A stretch of 64,000 nt of DNA from Bugula neritina. Lineage: Eukaryota; Bryozoa; Gymnolaemata; Cheilostomatida; Bugulidae. Positions 21,551 to 33,800 of the stretch are shown one piece after another. The notes beneath the pieces are model-generated. The model ran no database searches. It was not told where the DNA came from and saw only the letters and a list, made by a program, of their open reading frames with translations. Within the stretch, counting starts at the first letter, position 1. Each line of letters starts with the position of its first letter. The stretch lies in the NCBI GenBank assembly GCA_964035545.1, contig OZ037770.1, positions 15,846,642 to 15,910,641 on the forward strand. Direction: 5' to 3'. Made by a program: the position numbers and the translations under genes.

Positions 21551-22992
21551 ATATTTGAATATTTAAATATTAATCAGGTGATGTATCTATACCACAATGC
21601 CACACTTTTACTCATCAATGATTCTGTGGAAGACTTCTAACTTGCTAAATAAAATAAGCTAGATGCATAAAACTAGTCTCCTTCCGATTATTACACTCTC
21701 CATGTGTGTACGTGACTATTTGAAACTATTTCTCAACAAGATACATTAAGCCTTTGCAACCTGATGGAGCTTTAAAAAGTCAGCAATTACAGTTTATAAT
21801 AATAAACTTTTATAAGTGGACGAAACGCAATAAATCTGGAGTTATGATACCTTAAAACACAAAATAACATGAGGACACAATTCCAGAGAATAGTATATTC
21901 TCTGTGCTGTGAATTGTAAAGTTATATTATGAAATTAAGAAATTTTATGTAGAACACAATTGCGTCTAGTAAATAGAATACTCAATAGAATATAGACAGC
22001 TGGTAGAGCTAACACATATCGCTATATTTGACTTGAGTTGTAATGGAATTGAACACATTACACCAACAGCTTAGTATAATCACACCAATAAAACCAGACA
22101 ATTCAGCAGATAAAATGGCGGATCAAACAAAAGTTTTATCAATTACAAGTCTTTCTACTCTCACATAAGGAGTGTTGGTTGTATGAGATGTAACATGCTT
22201 GCTTAAGGCAGCATTACTTCTACACCTGTAGCTACACACAATACAGTTAACATACTTCGTCTGCATATGTACACTTTGCCTGTGTCTCTTCAGCGTTCTT
22301 ATACACTTAAATTGACTTTCACAGTTGGCGCATTTGAACTGCTTATCTTCTGTATGAATTCTCAGGTGACGATTTAAAAGCCATTGCTGAGTACATTTAT
22401 AGTCACACTTTGACCACTGGAAAGGTTTTTCATTTTTATGAACGCTGATATCACAAATAGCTGAAAGATGCTCTCCGTGTTGTATTGCAGGTTCCAACGT
22501 TATCTCAACATCTGGTAAAGAAAGAATTGCTACTTGATGGGTCACTAGAACATTTATTTAATGCACAATACCACATTCATTTCTTTGTAACCCAAGAAAC
22601 TATTAATCAAATTAAAATGCTAACCTGTTGGTACCTCGACTTTAACTACCAGATCTTCTGCATGATATTCTGCAGTATCTTCTACATTTTCTTCTGCAGG
22701 ATTTAGCTCAATCTCTATGTCTGTAAAGATAACAATTGATGGTCACCCAAAACACCAAGTTAATGTAAAGCATGGATTAACTTCTGTAATTTACATAACA
22801 ATACAAACCTGTTGGTGGTTCCACCTTCACAAAGTTTGGGCTGTATTCCTGGGTAGTTTCATAATATTGAACACTTTTCTCTATCTAAAAAAGAAACACT
22901 AAACTAAATACTAGTCTAATGGGTGATAACAATATAACCTTTTAACCAAATTGCTTGACAGAATATTTACTGCATGCATTACTATAACACCA
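21551..22992. repeat. Segmental duplication unit C (truncated)
   Basis: Third, more diverged copy of the zinc-finger module. Similarity to units A and B ends near 22,992, almost exactly where the LTR element inserted in unit B. Confidence 0.75.
22123..22884 (-). pseudogene. C2H2 zinc-finger copy 3, probably decayed
   Basis: Exons equivalent to copies 1 and 2 are at 22884-22809, 22720-22625 and 22511-22123, with intact splice signals and open frames, but three defects appear. The start ATG of the first exon is ATA here, only three finger units remain of 12-15, and the first of these begins FQWSKC, having lost its first zinc-binding Cys. The two VKVE motifs and acidic N-terminus remain. A TTTTTTAG acceptor precedes the first exon, so an upstream start exon cannot be excluded, in which case a two-finger protein could still be made. 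Confidence 0.7.
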
Positions 22993-23819
22993 ACTCTATA
23001 GCTCTCCTTAGGACCTTACCCACTGAGCTGGAACACACCTGGATAGGATAAGGACGTTTTAGCATGGCTAAATGGTTTAGCTCCGCCTTAACATGGTACA
23101 CTTAACCACGCCTACTTGTTTTGAGTGCAGTAGTAGTAAAATCCCATATAAATGCAAGCTAGTAGAGCTCATAAATTAAGGTTAACACTAAAAAATAGTG
23201 AAAATTTAGCACTTTGATGCAGGAACTAACTATTCTGTTTATTTTACTTATGGCATTTCTTAGTTTATGATTAATCAACATTTGATGGAAACATGTACCT
23301 CAAGTATATATTATAATATTTTTAATAACTTAACAAATGCATTACATATTTATTGAGTAGATCAACACTTTATTAAAAATGAAATGAAATGCAACAGCAA
23401 AGCAAATTTCAGCCTTAGCACATAAATACGGACAGTAAGGATAACAAGTATAAAGGTTTATAAATAATATAAAAAACAATGATAAATCACAGCTTTACAA
23501 CACAGGAAAGTAACAGATTTCTTTAAACCTTTCAAAGTTTTAAATGCTGTTTTCCAGTGCTGATCTGAAAGCAATAAGTGATTAAAATAGAATTACAGAA
23601 TAAACAAAAAATAATATTATATTGCAATAACAATATTTGTGATTATCTAATGTTATAATATAAATACTGTTGTAATAACTTCTAAACGATTAATTACCCA
23701 CAGCCTTATTATTGGCCTCTAAACAGTACATTTTTGTTGCTACATAGCATGAAATTTAGTTTGTGCATAGCAATATTTGTTAGTTCATTCCAATGACTGT
23801 TGTATGAATATCAACTTAC
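22992..23819. other. Intergenic DNA after unit C
   Basis: Starts with a sequence that on the minus strand contains AGCTCAGTGGGTAAGG, resembling a tRNA A box, but no B box follows. The remainder is AT-rich with no supported gene. Confidence 0.45.
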
Positions 23820-24021
23820 TATAAGTCGCTCTGGAACAGCAACCAATTCCTCTGCTGGAACAGCTCTACTTCGAAAATGCCGAGGTTGGCTTGTGCTTTC
23901 GAAAGAATTGCTATAAAAATGATCGCTACAAACTAAAGATCGTTCACTAGGTTCTTCTTGGCTGCGAGGAACCTTTCACCAAACATTCCAACGACTGAAA
24001 TCCTTCTGCTTGTTGAGAAAT
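23820..24021 (-). pseudogene. THAP-domain zinc-finger exon with internal stop
   Basis: The minus strand has an ATTTTTATTTAG acceptor before 24,021 and a GTAAGT donor after 23,820. The enclosed frame reads FLNKQKDFSRWNVW, a TGA stop, then KVPRSQEEPSERSLVCSDHF and, further on, RSRAVP. The CSDHF block and the AVP box are hallmarks of the C-terminal half of a THAP zinc-binding DNA-binding domain, found in chromatin factors and P-element transposases. The partner exon with the first C-x(2-4)-C pair was not found within 1 kb upstream. With the in-frame TGA this is most likely a relic. Confidence 0.65.
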
Positions 24022-26620
24022 CTAAATAAAAATTACTGCAGTAGCTGAAATTATTTACAAACTGATACGTTATGCTTCATCAATGGTGCAACCTATTTAA
24101 ACTAAAAACTTTAAACCTTTAGGTAACAGTAAAATCTAATATCAATCAACAAAAGATTTTCGATATTTATTAAAGATAGTAAATTAATACAATAATGCTT
24201 TGAAAGTAAAAAGCTTGCTGTAAATAACATCAACATAATAAAGTTGACTTAGCAATAATAATAGTGACATCAATATGAGTAGATATTAGAGGCAGTCTAC
24301 AACTACCACCTCCGCCTGTGGCTGTAGTAATTAATGTCAACTAACTGCTTGCATATTTAGTCTTATACTTTGAGTATGTCAAAGGGAGACTTAGTAAAGC
24401 TCTATTACTATTAAACCTAATACTACCCACTGAGTGAGTAATAGTAATACTAATTGAGATCTAATAACACAGTGAGTCACTCACACTTCCACATTTTCAT
24501 TTTGCGTAGTTACTGTTATTGTTAGTCATACTAAATCTAATACTATTAGTATTAGTAATAGTACTATTTATACTCATACCGATACCCGAATTATAATAAC
24601 AATTTATGAGTAAGTTACTACTACTAATACTGAGTCTGATGAGTACTGGTAGTAGTACTACTACTAGTAGTACTAGTAACAGTCGTAGTAGTAGTACTGT
24701 AGTAATTTGTGTAATTACTATGCGTGGGTTCCTAGCTTGTAATTATAGTCTATTTATCCACATCAATAAAGTATTTAAGTGAGAGTTTACAAAGTTTATT
24801 CACTACTAATTATATAGAAAGATACAACACGTACACAGATTAGAAATTACATCTTCGCTTAGTTAGTACGCTCTCTCTACTGACAACTACTACTCGCTGA
24901 GGGTTATCACGTGACGCACTCCGATAGGCTGAAGGGGTTTGGGGGACGCGCGTATTACGTCCTCACTACACCACTAGTACTAGTGCTCTAGTAAGTGTAA
25001 CTGCTGTACTGGTAGTTGCGGCAACTGTATGCAAAACACCGAGACCCAGTAGTCTTACTTCGTTGACACTTAGTTTGCTTAGGATACGAGGAATTCGACA
25101 TGGTTAACGAAGTACAGCAGGGCAAAAAAACAATGTTTAAAAGTGAGATTCACTCAAAATTGAGGAAATGATGAACAAGCTTCTCAATTTTCCCCGCCAG
25201 AAATTTGGCATGCTTCGGCTCACAAAGCCAATCGGCAACGAGGTTACATTACAAAGTACACCTATACCAATTCCAGTTAATATTATTGAGTTCGGTGTTT
25301 ATACCTGTAAAAGAATGAGGCGGTAATAAGGACAGACGATGATAGTGTTATATGAAAAGTATAGATATAGGACTGCCTTCCAGTTGTTGTTATTGGCTAG
25401 TTCGCTTTAGCGAGGTCAATGTCACATTTAATTTCTAAAGATTGTTTTATAATTAATATTATCATCATAATCATTACACTAAGTCTAAAAACAATAGGGA
25501 TTGACTTTCTAATAGTATTAATACCAATACGTAAACATTAGCAATAACACCAACTTGTAATTATACTAATAGTAATTGCCAATAGGTTGTATTAATACTA
25601 ATGGTTGATTATCATTATGATTATAGTTTTAGCTTTACAGTGAGTTTACTTAAAGTTAAAGTTAAACTAAAGTAAGGCCCACGGCTACGGTTACCGGTAA
25701 GACTAAGAGCAAGACTAACTCTAAGAGTAAAACCAAGAGCAAGACTCACTTAATCTTATAATTAACCCGTTACGGTTATCGTTATACTTATACTTATAGT
25801 TATGACTTACACTTTGACTTACAGTTTGAGTTACTAACTCTGAGAGCAACGCCAACTGTTATTGTAACTGTAAATGTAACTGTAAGAAAAAGAGTAAGAC
25901 TATCAGAGTGAGAGTATCACATTCACTAAGTGTCTGTGTAAATGTAAAGGTAAATAAATGGCGATGCAGTAAGGGTTATTCTAATACAATTTGAATTACA
26001 TAATCATTAATGATAATCGTAACATGACTAATGTAATCGTTTATAATCTTAACTAATTAGTATTAGTATTACTAAACATTAAATTTAATGGCAATGGTTA
26101 TATCATATATTATACTAATAGTAATGGTGTTAAGTTATACTTACACTTACAGTTATGATCTTCGTATTGGTATTGATTATTGAAATTCAAATTGATAATC
26201 GTTATCATTATGATTGATTATCATTCTCATTATGATATTCATATTGATATTGATAATCCTAAGTTTAATGGACAATCATTATTTAATCCCTAAATTGAAT
26301 GCTAATCATGATGATGATATTCCTAATAATTGAAAATACAAATATAATATATATGATTATAAATCTCTTACAAATGAAAATATAATCATAATGATACTGA
26401 TAGTCATTATACTTATAGTGTATGTTGCCATCACTGTCAGTAACTGTCACTGTTTCTACTGCATTTATTTTACTATATTGCTGTTACCATAATATTAGCA
26501 TTAGAAGTACTTTTACTCAAAGTCTAGCCCTTGGTATAAGTTTATTGCATAGGCATAACGATATAGTTATCATTAAATATAATATAATAATAGTTATGTT
26601 GATACCAAATTCAATATTAC
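24022..26620. other. Intergenic DNA, AT-rich, no gene seen
   Basis: Contains TAGTACTAGTAG-type simple sequence (24,540-24,700), a GC-richer block at 24,880-24,980 within a possible solo LTR, and AT-rich tracts. At 25,399-25,415 the string GCGAGGTCAATGTCACA recalls GTGAGGTCAATGTCACA of the zinc-finger units (12,389; 21,069). No coding exon is supported. Confidence 0.5.
24698..24970 (-). mobile_element. Possible solo LTR (273 bp)
   Basis: The ends are TGTAGT and ACTACA, the TG...CA inverted termini of LTRs. On the minus strand it has a GC-richer leading part with CACGTG, then an AATAAA signal about 100 bp before the end. No target duplication was recognised and no second copy exists in the window. 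Confidence 0.3.
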
Positions 26621-26621
26621 T

Positions 26622-26975
26622 CAGTGGGACTCAGTGATACTCAGTGATACTCAGTAGTACTCAGTAGTACTCAGTGATACTCAGTAGTACTCAGTAGTAC
26701 TCAGTGGTACTCAGTAGTACTCAGTGGTACTCAGTGATATTCAGTGATACTCAGTGATACTCAGTGGTACTCAGTAGTACTCAGTGGTACTCAGTGATAC
26801 TCAGTGATACTCAGTGGTACTCAGTGATACTCAGTGGGACTCAGTGGTACTCAGTGGTACTCAGTAGTACTCAGTAGTACTCAGTGGTACTCAGTAGTAC
26901 TCAGTAGTACTCAGTGGTACTCAGTGGTACTCAGTGGTACTCAGCGGTACTCAGCGGTACTCAGCGGTACTCAGT
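26622..26975. repeat. 10-bp minisatellite
   Basis: About 35 copies of TACTCAGTGG/TACTCAGTAG, intergenic, upstream of the retinol-saturase-like gene. Confidence 0.95.
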
Positions 26976-27862
26976 GGTGTATGAATTTAGTACGTATATT
27001 AAAGAAAAATTTTGTCAATTTTTCACTGATTGGTTCTGTGTAAGTTAGTCTCCAAGGTAATGTAAATATAAATTGAGTAAGCAGAGTTTGATGATTAAAA
27101 GTTAGTATAAAACACCATTTGAATACATTACATATTCACAATATATGACGATGTGATATTCTCCCTGATAAAACAATCACTTGTTAGAATAAAATATGCT
27201 ACTGATCATTAACTTCAAGTAACAACCACCTCTGTCAGTATAAATATTCATAGTTTAGTTTTCTCCATTTTCTCCTTAGAGACATTTCTCAGCTGGTCAC
27301 AGAGTAGTTAGTAGGTGTGCAGTACTACCAGCATGTTATACATGTATTAGCTTACTCTCTGTATAAATATAACTCAGGTTTTCCTGTGTTTACAATTACA
27401 CTAGCAATATTATATGTTATGTTATCTGTCAACAGGGGGAGGGGGAGACTTAGTTGACATGAGTATAAGTAAGAACACTTAATCTTTGCCCTATGGACTC
27501 CACTTATCCCTGTGTGACCTGCTCCATCATCAGTTGGCTTACTGCCATCACCTGTATAATATACACCTGACAATATTATTGTCAGCTGGTTTTGCTACTG
27601 GATAGACTAAAGTTCATTGGGCAAACTCTCTCCTTTTTGTTTAAATACAGTGAAATTGGCTCTCGTCCAATAGAAGTCCTGCGTTAGATTACACAGACAC
27701 ATGCTACAGGTCTATTGGGTTTATATAGAGGAGCTTGGCTGAGGCTGAGGTCTTACATTGTCTATACTATGGTTATTACAGAGTTTGTGTGACTATCTCC
27801 TGTGAAGGCAGCAGTCTCTCTCCTGTGAAGGCAGCAGTCTCTCTCTCACAGAGGTCGGCAGC
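26976..27862. other. Upstream flank of the retinol-saturase-like gene
   Basis: Non-coding sequence likely to contain the promoter and 5' UTR. A perfect short palindrome with arms TGACAATA/TATTGTCA lies near 27,572. A duplicated AAGGCAGCAGTCTCTCTC precedes the start codon. No TATA assignment is made. Confidence 0.45.
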
Positions 27863-30800
27863 ATGACGTTGGTGGAGAGTTTGCTAGCACACCTATGCTC
27901 CGCCCCCTTCCTGTACTCTCTAGTGGGCGTGGCTGTGTCATTGGTTGCTTACACCTTTTCCTCTCGCAGCAACACGCAGCCTGAACCAAACCCTTTTGAG
28001 AAAGACTGTCGCAAGAAACGACGACCCATAAACAAGGACAAAGAATTCTGCAGCAACATTCTAAAGCAAGGTGTGTAGTTCTTACATGTACTCTCTGACA
28101 TCTCACAGCTACTGTAACATACAGCCTATCACAGTTACTGTATCACACAGCCTATCACAGCTACTGTAACATACAGCCTATCACAGCTACTGTAACATAC
28201 AGCCTATCACAGCTACTGTAACATACAGCCTATCACAGCTACTGTAACATACAGCCTATCACAGCTATTGTAACATACAGCCTATCACAGCTACTGTAAC
28301 ATACAGCCTATCACAGCTACTGTAACATACAGCCTATCACAGCTACTGTAACATACAGCCTATCACAGTTACTGTATTATACAGCCTATCACAGCTACTG
28401 TAACATATCATGTCTGCTGTACAGGGTTCTCACCTGCGAAAGTGCCACAAGACCTGGATGCTATTGTCATTGGCAGCGGGATAGGGGGGTTGTGCACGGC
28501 TGCCCTGTTGGCTAAGACAGGGAAGAAGGTGCTCGTGCTAGAGCAGCACGGCAAAGCTGGTGGCTGCTGTCACACCTTCTCTAAGAAGGGATTTGAGTTT
28601 GACACCGGTGAGTCACTGTGACTAGTAGAGTGTGACTAGTAGAATGTGACTAGTAGACTGTGACTAGTAGAGTGTGACTAGTAGAGTGTGACTAGTAGAG
28701 TGTGACTAGTAGAGTGTTACTAGTAGAGTGTGACTAGTAGACTGTGACTAGTAGAGTGTGACTAGTAGAGTGTGACTAGTAGAGTGTGACTAGTAGAGTG
28801 TGACTAGTATAGTATCATGTATAGTATATAGTGAACAGAGTAATGTGTCATACAGGTATACACTATGTGGGTAAACTACACACAGCTACCGTCAGAAGAA
28901 CTCTCCTCGATCAAATATCTTACGGACAGATACAATGGCAGGCTTTAGATGATAACTATGACACGGTATGTATTACTAGTCTATATATATTACTAGTCTA
29001 TATATATTACTAGTCTGTATATATTACTAGTCTATATATATTACTAGTCTGTATATATTACTAGTGTATATTATGGTAAGGATCAGGGGGAGGGGTACTA
29101 TATCGGGGGGGGGGGGGGGGGTACTAATAGACTTATCTTACTCATCAAGGGTGAAATTTGTGTGCATTAAGTTAATGAAGAATGCAAATCAAGCTAAACG
29201 TGCATGTTGTATGATATATAACTAATACTACTGCTACGCTGCCGTGTTCTGCTGCCGCAGGTGGTGCTGGGGAGAGGTGAGAGTCAGAAGAAAGTTCACC
29301 TGAAGTGCGGAGATCAGTTCCGACAGAGTTTACTCGACGCTTTCCCTCAGGAGGCAGCGGCTATCGATAAGTTCATAACTGACCTCAGAGTAAGTCACTT
29401 CTTCTCTGCTTGATACGTAATACAGTGACATCACTACTGTGTGTGTATGACATCACTACTGTGTGTGTATGACATCACTACTGTGTGTGTGTGTGACATC
29501 ACTACTGTGTGTGGTGACATCACTACTGTGTGTGTATGACATCACTACTGTGTGTGTATGACATCACTACTGTGTGGTGACATCACTACTGTGTGGTGAC
29601 ATCACTACTGTGTGGTGACATCACTACTGTGTGTGGTGACATCACTACTGTGTGTGGTGACATCACTACTGTGTGTGGTGACATCACTACTGTGTGTGTG
29701 ACATCACTACTGTGTGTGGTGACATCACTACTGTGTGTGGTGACATCACTACTGTGTGTGGTGACATCACTACTGTGTGTGGTGACATCACTACTGTGTG
29801 GTGACATCACTACTGTGTGTGGTGACATCACTACTGTGTGTGGTGACATCACTACTGTGTGGTGACATCACTACTGTGTGTGGTGACATCACCACTGTGT
29901 GTGGTGATATCACTACTGTGTGTGTGACATCACTACTGTGTGTGGTGACATCACTACTGTGTGTGGTGACATCACTACTGTGTGTGGTGACATCACTACT
30001 GTGTGTGGTGACATCACTACTGTGTGTGGTGACATCACTACTGTGTGTGGAGACATCACTACTGTGTGTGGTGACATCACTACTGTGTGTGGTGACATCA
30101 CTACTGTGTGTGGTGACATCACTACTGTGTGGTGACATCACTACTGTGTGTGGTGACATCACTACTGTGTGTGGTGACATCACTACTGTGTGTAGTGACA
30201 TCACTACTGTGTGTGGTGACATCACTACTGTGTGTGGTGACATCACTACTGTGTGGTGACTCCACTACTGTGTGTGGTGACATCACTACTGTGTGTTCCG
30301 TTGCAGGTGATAGAAGAAAGCAGCATTGGTCTGGTGCTGCTCAAGACGCTGCCTCTGTGGGCGGCTCAGCTGCTGCTCAGATCCCGTCTGCTTGACCTCT
30401 ACTGCTCCTACACTAAATACGCATCCCTCACCACTCGCCAGTATCTCGACAATCTCACAGACAATGAAGAGCTCAAGGCTGTGTTGGCTTACAACTACGG
30501 CGACTTTGGTGTGTCTCTCTGTACTACTTGTATACAGTATATCATGTATTATTATACAGTATATCATGTATTATTATACAGTATATCATGTATTATTATA
30601 CAGTATATCATGTATTATTATACAGTATATCATGTATTATTATACAGTATATCATGTATTATTATACAGTATAGCATGTATTAGTATACAGTATATCATG
30701 TATTATTATACAGTATATCATGTATTATTATACAGTATATCATGTATTATTATACAGTATAGCATGTATTAGTATACAGTATATCATGTATTATTATACA

Positions 30801-33800
30801 GTATATCATGTATTATTATACAGTATATCATGTATTATTATACAGTATATCATGTATTAGTATACAGTATATCATGTATTATTATACAGTATATCATGTA
30901 TTATTATACAGTATATCATGTATTAGTATACAGTATATCATGTATTATTATACAGTATATCATGTATTATTATACAGTATATCATGTATTATTATACAGT
31001 ATATCATGTATTATTATACAGTATATCATGTATTAGTATACAGTATATCATGTATTATTATACAGTATATCATGTATTATTATACAGTATATCATGTATT
31101 AGTATACAGTATATCATGTATTATTATACAGTATATCATGTATTATTATACAGTATATCATGTATTAGTATACAGTATATCATGTATTATTATACAGTAT
31201 ATCATGTATTATTATACAGTATATCATGTATTATTATACAGTATAGCATGTATTAGTATACAGTATATCATGTATTAGTATACAGTATATCATGTATTAT
31301 TATACAGTATATCATGTATTATTATACAGTATATCATGTATTATTATACAGTATATCATGTATTAGTATACAGTATATCATGTATTATTATACAGTATAG
31401 CATGTATTAGTATACAGTATATCATGTATTATTATACAGTATATCATGTATTATTATACAGTATAGCATGTATTAGTATACAGTATATCATGTATTAGTA
31501 TACTGTATATCATGTATTATTATACAGTATATCATGTATTAGTATACAGTATATCATGTATTAGTATACAGTATATCATGTATTATTATACTGTATATCA
31601 TGTATTATTATACAGTATATCATGTATTATTATACAGTATATCATGTATTAGTATACTGTATATCATGTATTATTATACAGTATATCATGTATTATTATA
31701 CTGTATATCATGTATTATTATACAGTATATCATGTATTATTATACTGTATATCATGTATTATTATACAGTATATCATGTATTATTATACAGTATATCATG
31801 TATTAGTATACTGTATATCATGTATTATTATACAGTATATCATGTATTATTATACTGTATATCATGTATTATTATACAGTATATCATGTATTAGTATACA
31901 GTATATCATGTATTATTATACAGTATATCATGTATTATTATACTGTATATCATGTATTATTACTAATCACAGGCACGTGCCCCTCTCAAGCCAACATTCT
32001 CATGAACGTAATGGTGTACAATCACTTCAAGATGGGCTCAGCTTACCCAGTAGGGGGCGGTGCTCAGATACCCCTCAATATCATACCAGTGATAGAGGAT
32101 GCAGGGGGTAAAGTCCTCGTCAAAGCTAGAGGTAAGTTTCATTTTGCTATAGAGTTGTTCATGTAGCAGCTGTTATCGTTATGTACCTATTCTGATATAC
32201 TACTATGACATCTCACTAACACTTTTACAGTCACAAAGATTCTGACGGAAGGAGACAGAGCTGTCGGGGTGAGGGTGAGCAGCAAGTCTAAGGAGACCGT
32301 AGACGTATACGCCCCGATAATTGTCTCTGATGCTGGAGTGTTGAACACTAAGGCTATGCTTCCCACTCAAGTGTTTGCCAAATCCCGTAAGTGATCAGCA
32401 CGCAATATGTCATGTCTCGGGGCTACAGTGTCACATGGTACAGTGTCACATGATGCAGTGTCACATGGTACAGTGTCACATGGTACAGTGTCACATGGTA
32501 CAGTGTCACATGATACAGTGTCACATGATGCAGTGTCACATGATACAGTGTCACATGATACATTGTCACATGATACAGTGTCACATGATGCAGTGTCACA
32601 TGATGCAGTGTCACATGATGCAGTGTCACATGATACAGTGTCACATGGTACAGTGTCACATGATACATTGTCACATGATACAGTGTCACATGATACAGTG
32701 TCACATGGTATGTTGCAGATTTATCAGATCTGGTAGCCGACAAGAGAATACAGAATGGCTACGGCTCCTTCACCATGTTTGTCGGTCTGAACGGAACAGC
32801 TGAATCTTTAGGGCTGAAAGCACAAAATATCTGGGCATTTCGAGAGTGAGAATACTGTAATGTTGCAGAATATATTTAGTATAGTATGTATAGTATATAC
32901 TGTAATGTTATAGCATATATTAAGTATAGTATGTAGTATATACTGTAATGTTATAGCATGTATTAAGTATAGTATGTATAGTATATACTGTAATGTTATA
33001 GCATATATTAAGTATAGTATGTATAGTATATACTCTAATGTTATAGCATGTATTAAGTATAGTATGTATAGTATATACTCTAATGTTATAGCATATGTTT
33101 AGTATAGTATGTATAGTATATACTCTGATGTTATAGCATAGATCTAGATGCTGGGTTTAAGAAGCTGACTAGGGGCAAGGATTTTGATGCTCAGGATTTG
33201 GGAGAAGTTCCTCTTATATTTCTCTCCTTCCCTTCTGCTAAGGTAACTAATACTAATACACAGTTGGGAGTGTCACTAGCAGTGAGTACTGTGAGAGTAT
33301 CACTGTCAGTGAGTACTGTGAGAGTATCACTGTCAGTGAGTACTGTGAGAGTATCACTGTCAGTGAGTACTGTGAGAGTATCACTAATAACAGTACGGAA
33401 GGCTGGAGCTGTTTATATTGATTGCAGGATCCTGATTGGTCCGACAGAAGACCAGGCAAATCCACAGCCGTTGCTATTACTATCGTGAGTTATGACTGGT
33501 TCGAGACGTGGGCCAATGAGAAGGTAGTTTATAAGACCTCTGTGTTTCTCTCACAAAGTATTCTTCTATATACTCATCTCTCTATCCCTCTTCTATATAC
33601 TCATCTCTCTATCCCTCTTCTATATACTCATCTCTCTACCTCTCTTCTATATACTCATCTCTCTTCCTCTCTTCTATATACTCATCTCTCTACCTCTCTT
33701 CTATATACTCATCTCTCTTCTATATACTCATCTCTCTTCCTCTCTTCTATATACTCATCTCTCTTCTATATACTCATCTCTCTTCCTCTCTTCTATATAC

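Noticed and set aside
22988-23045. tRNA gene or SINE head (A-box-like AGCTCAGTGGGTAAGG, minus strand)
   Set aside because: No B box, no cloverleaf and no acceptor stem pairing could be found; kept only as a possible SINE fragment.
29586-31278. Many short frames (Ser-Pro-His-Thr-Val-Val and Tyr-rich types)
   Set aside because: All lie in the 21-bp and 22-bp arrays of RETSAT-like introns 4 and 5.
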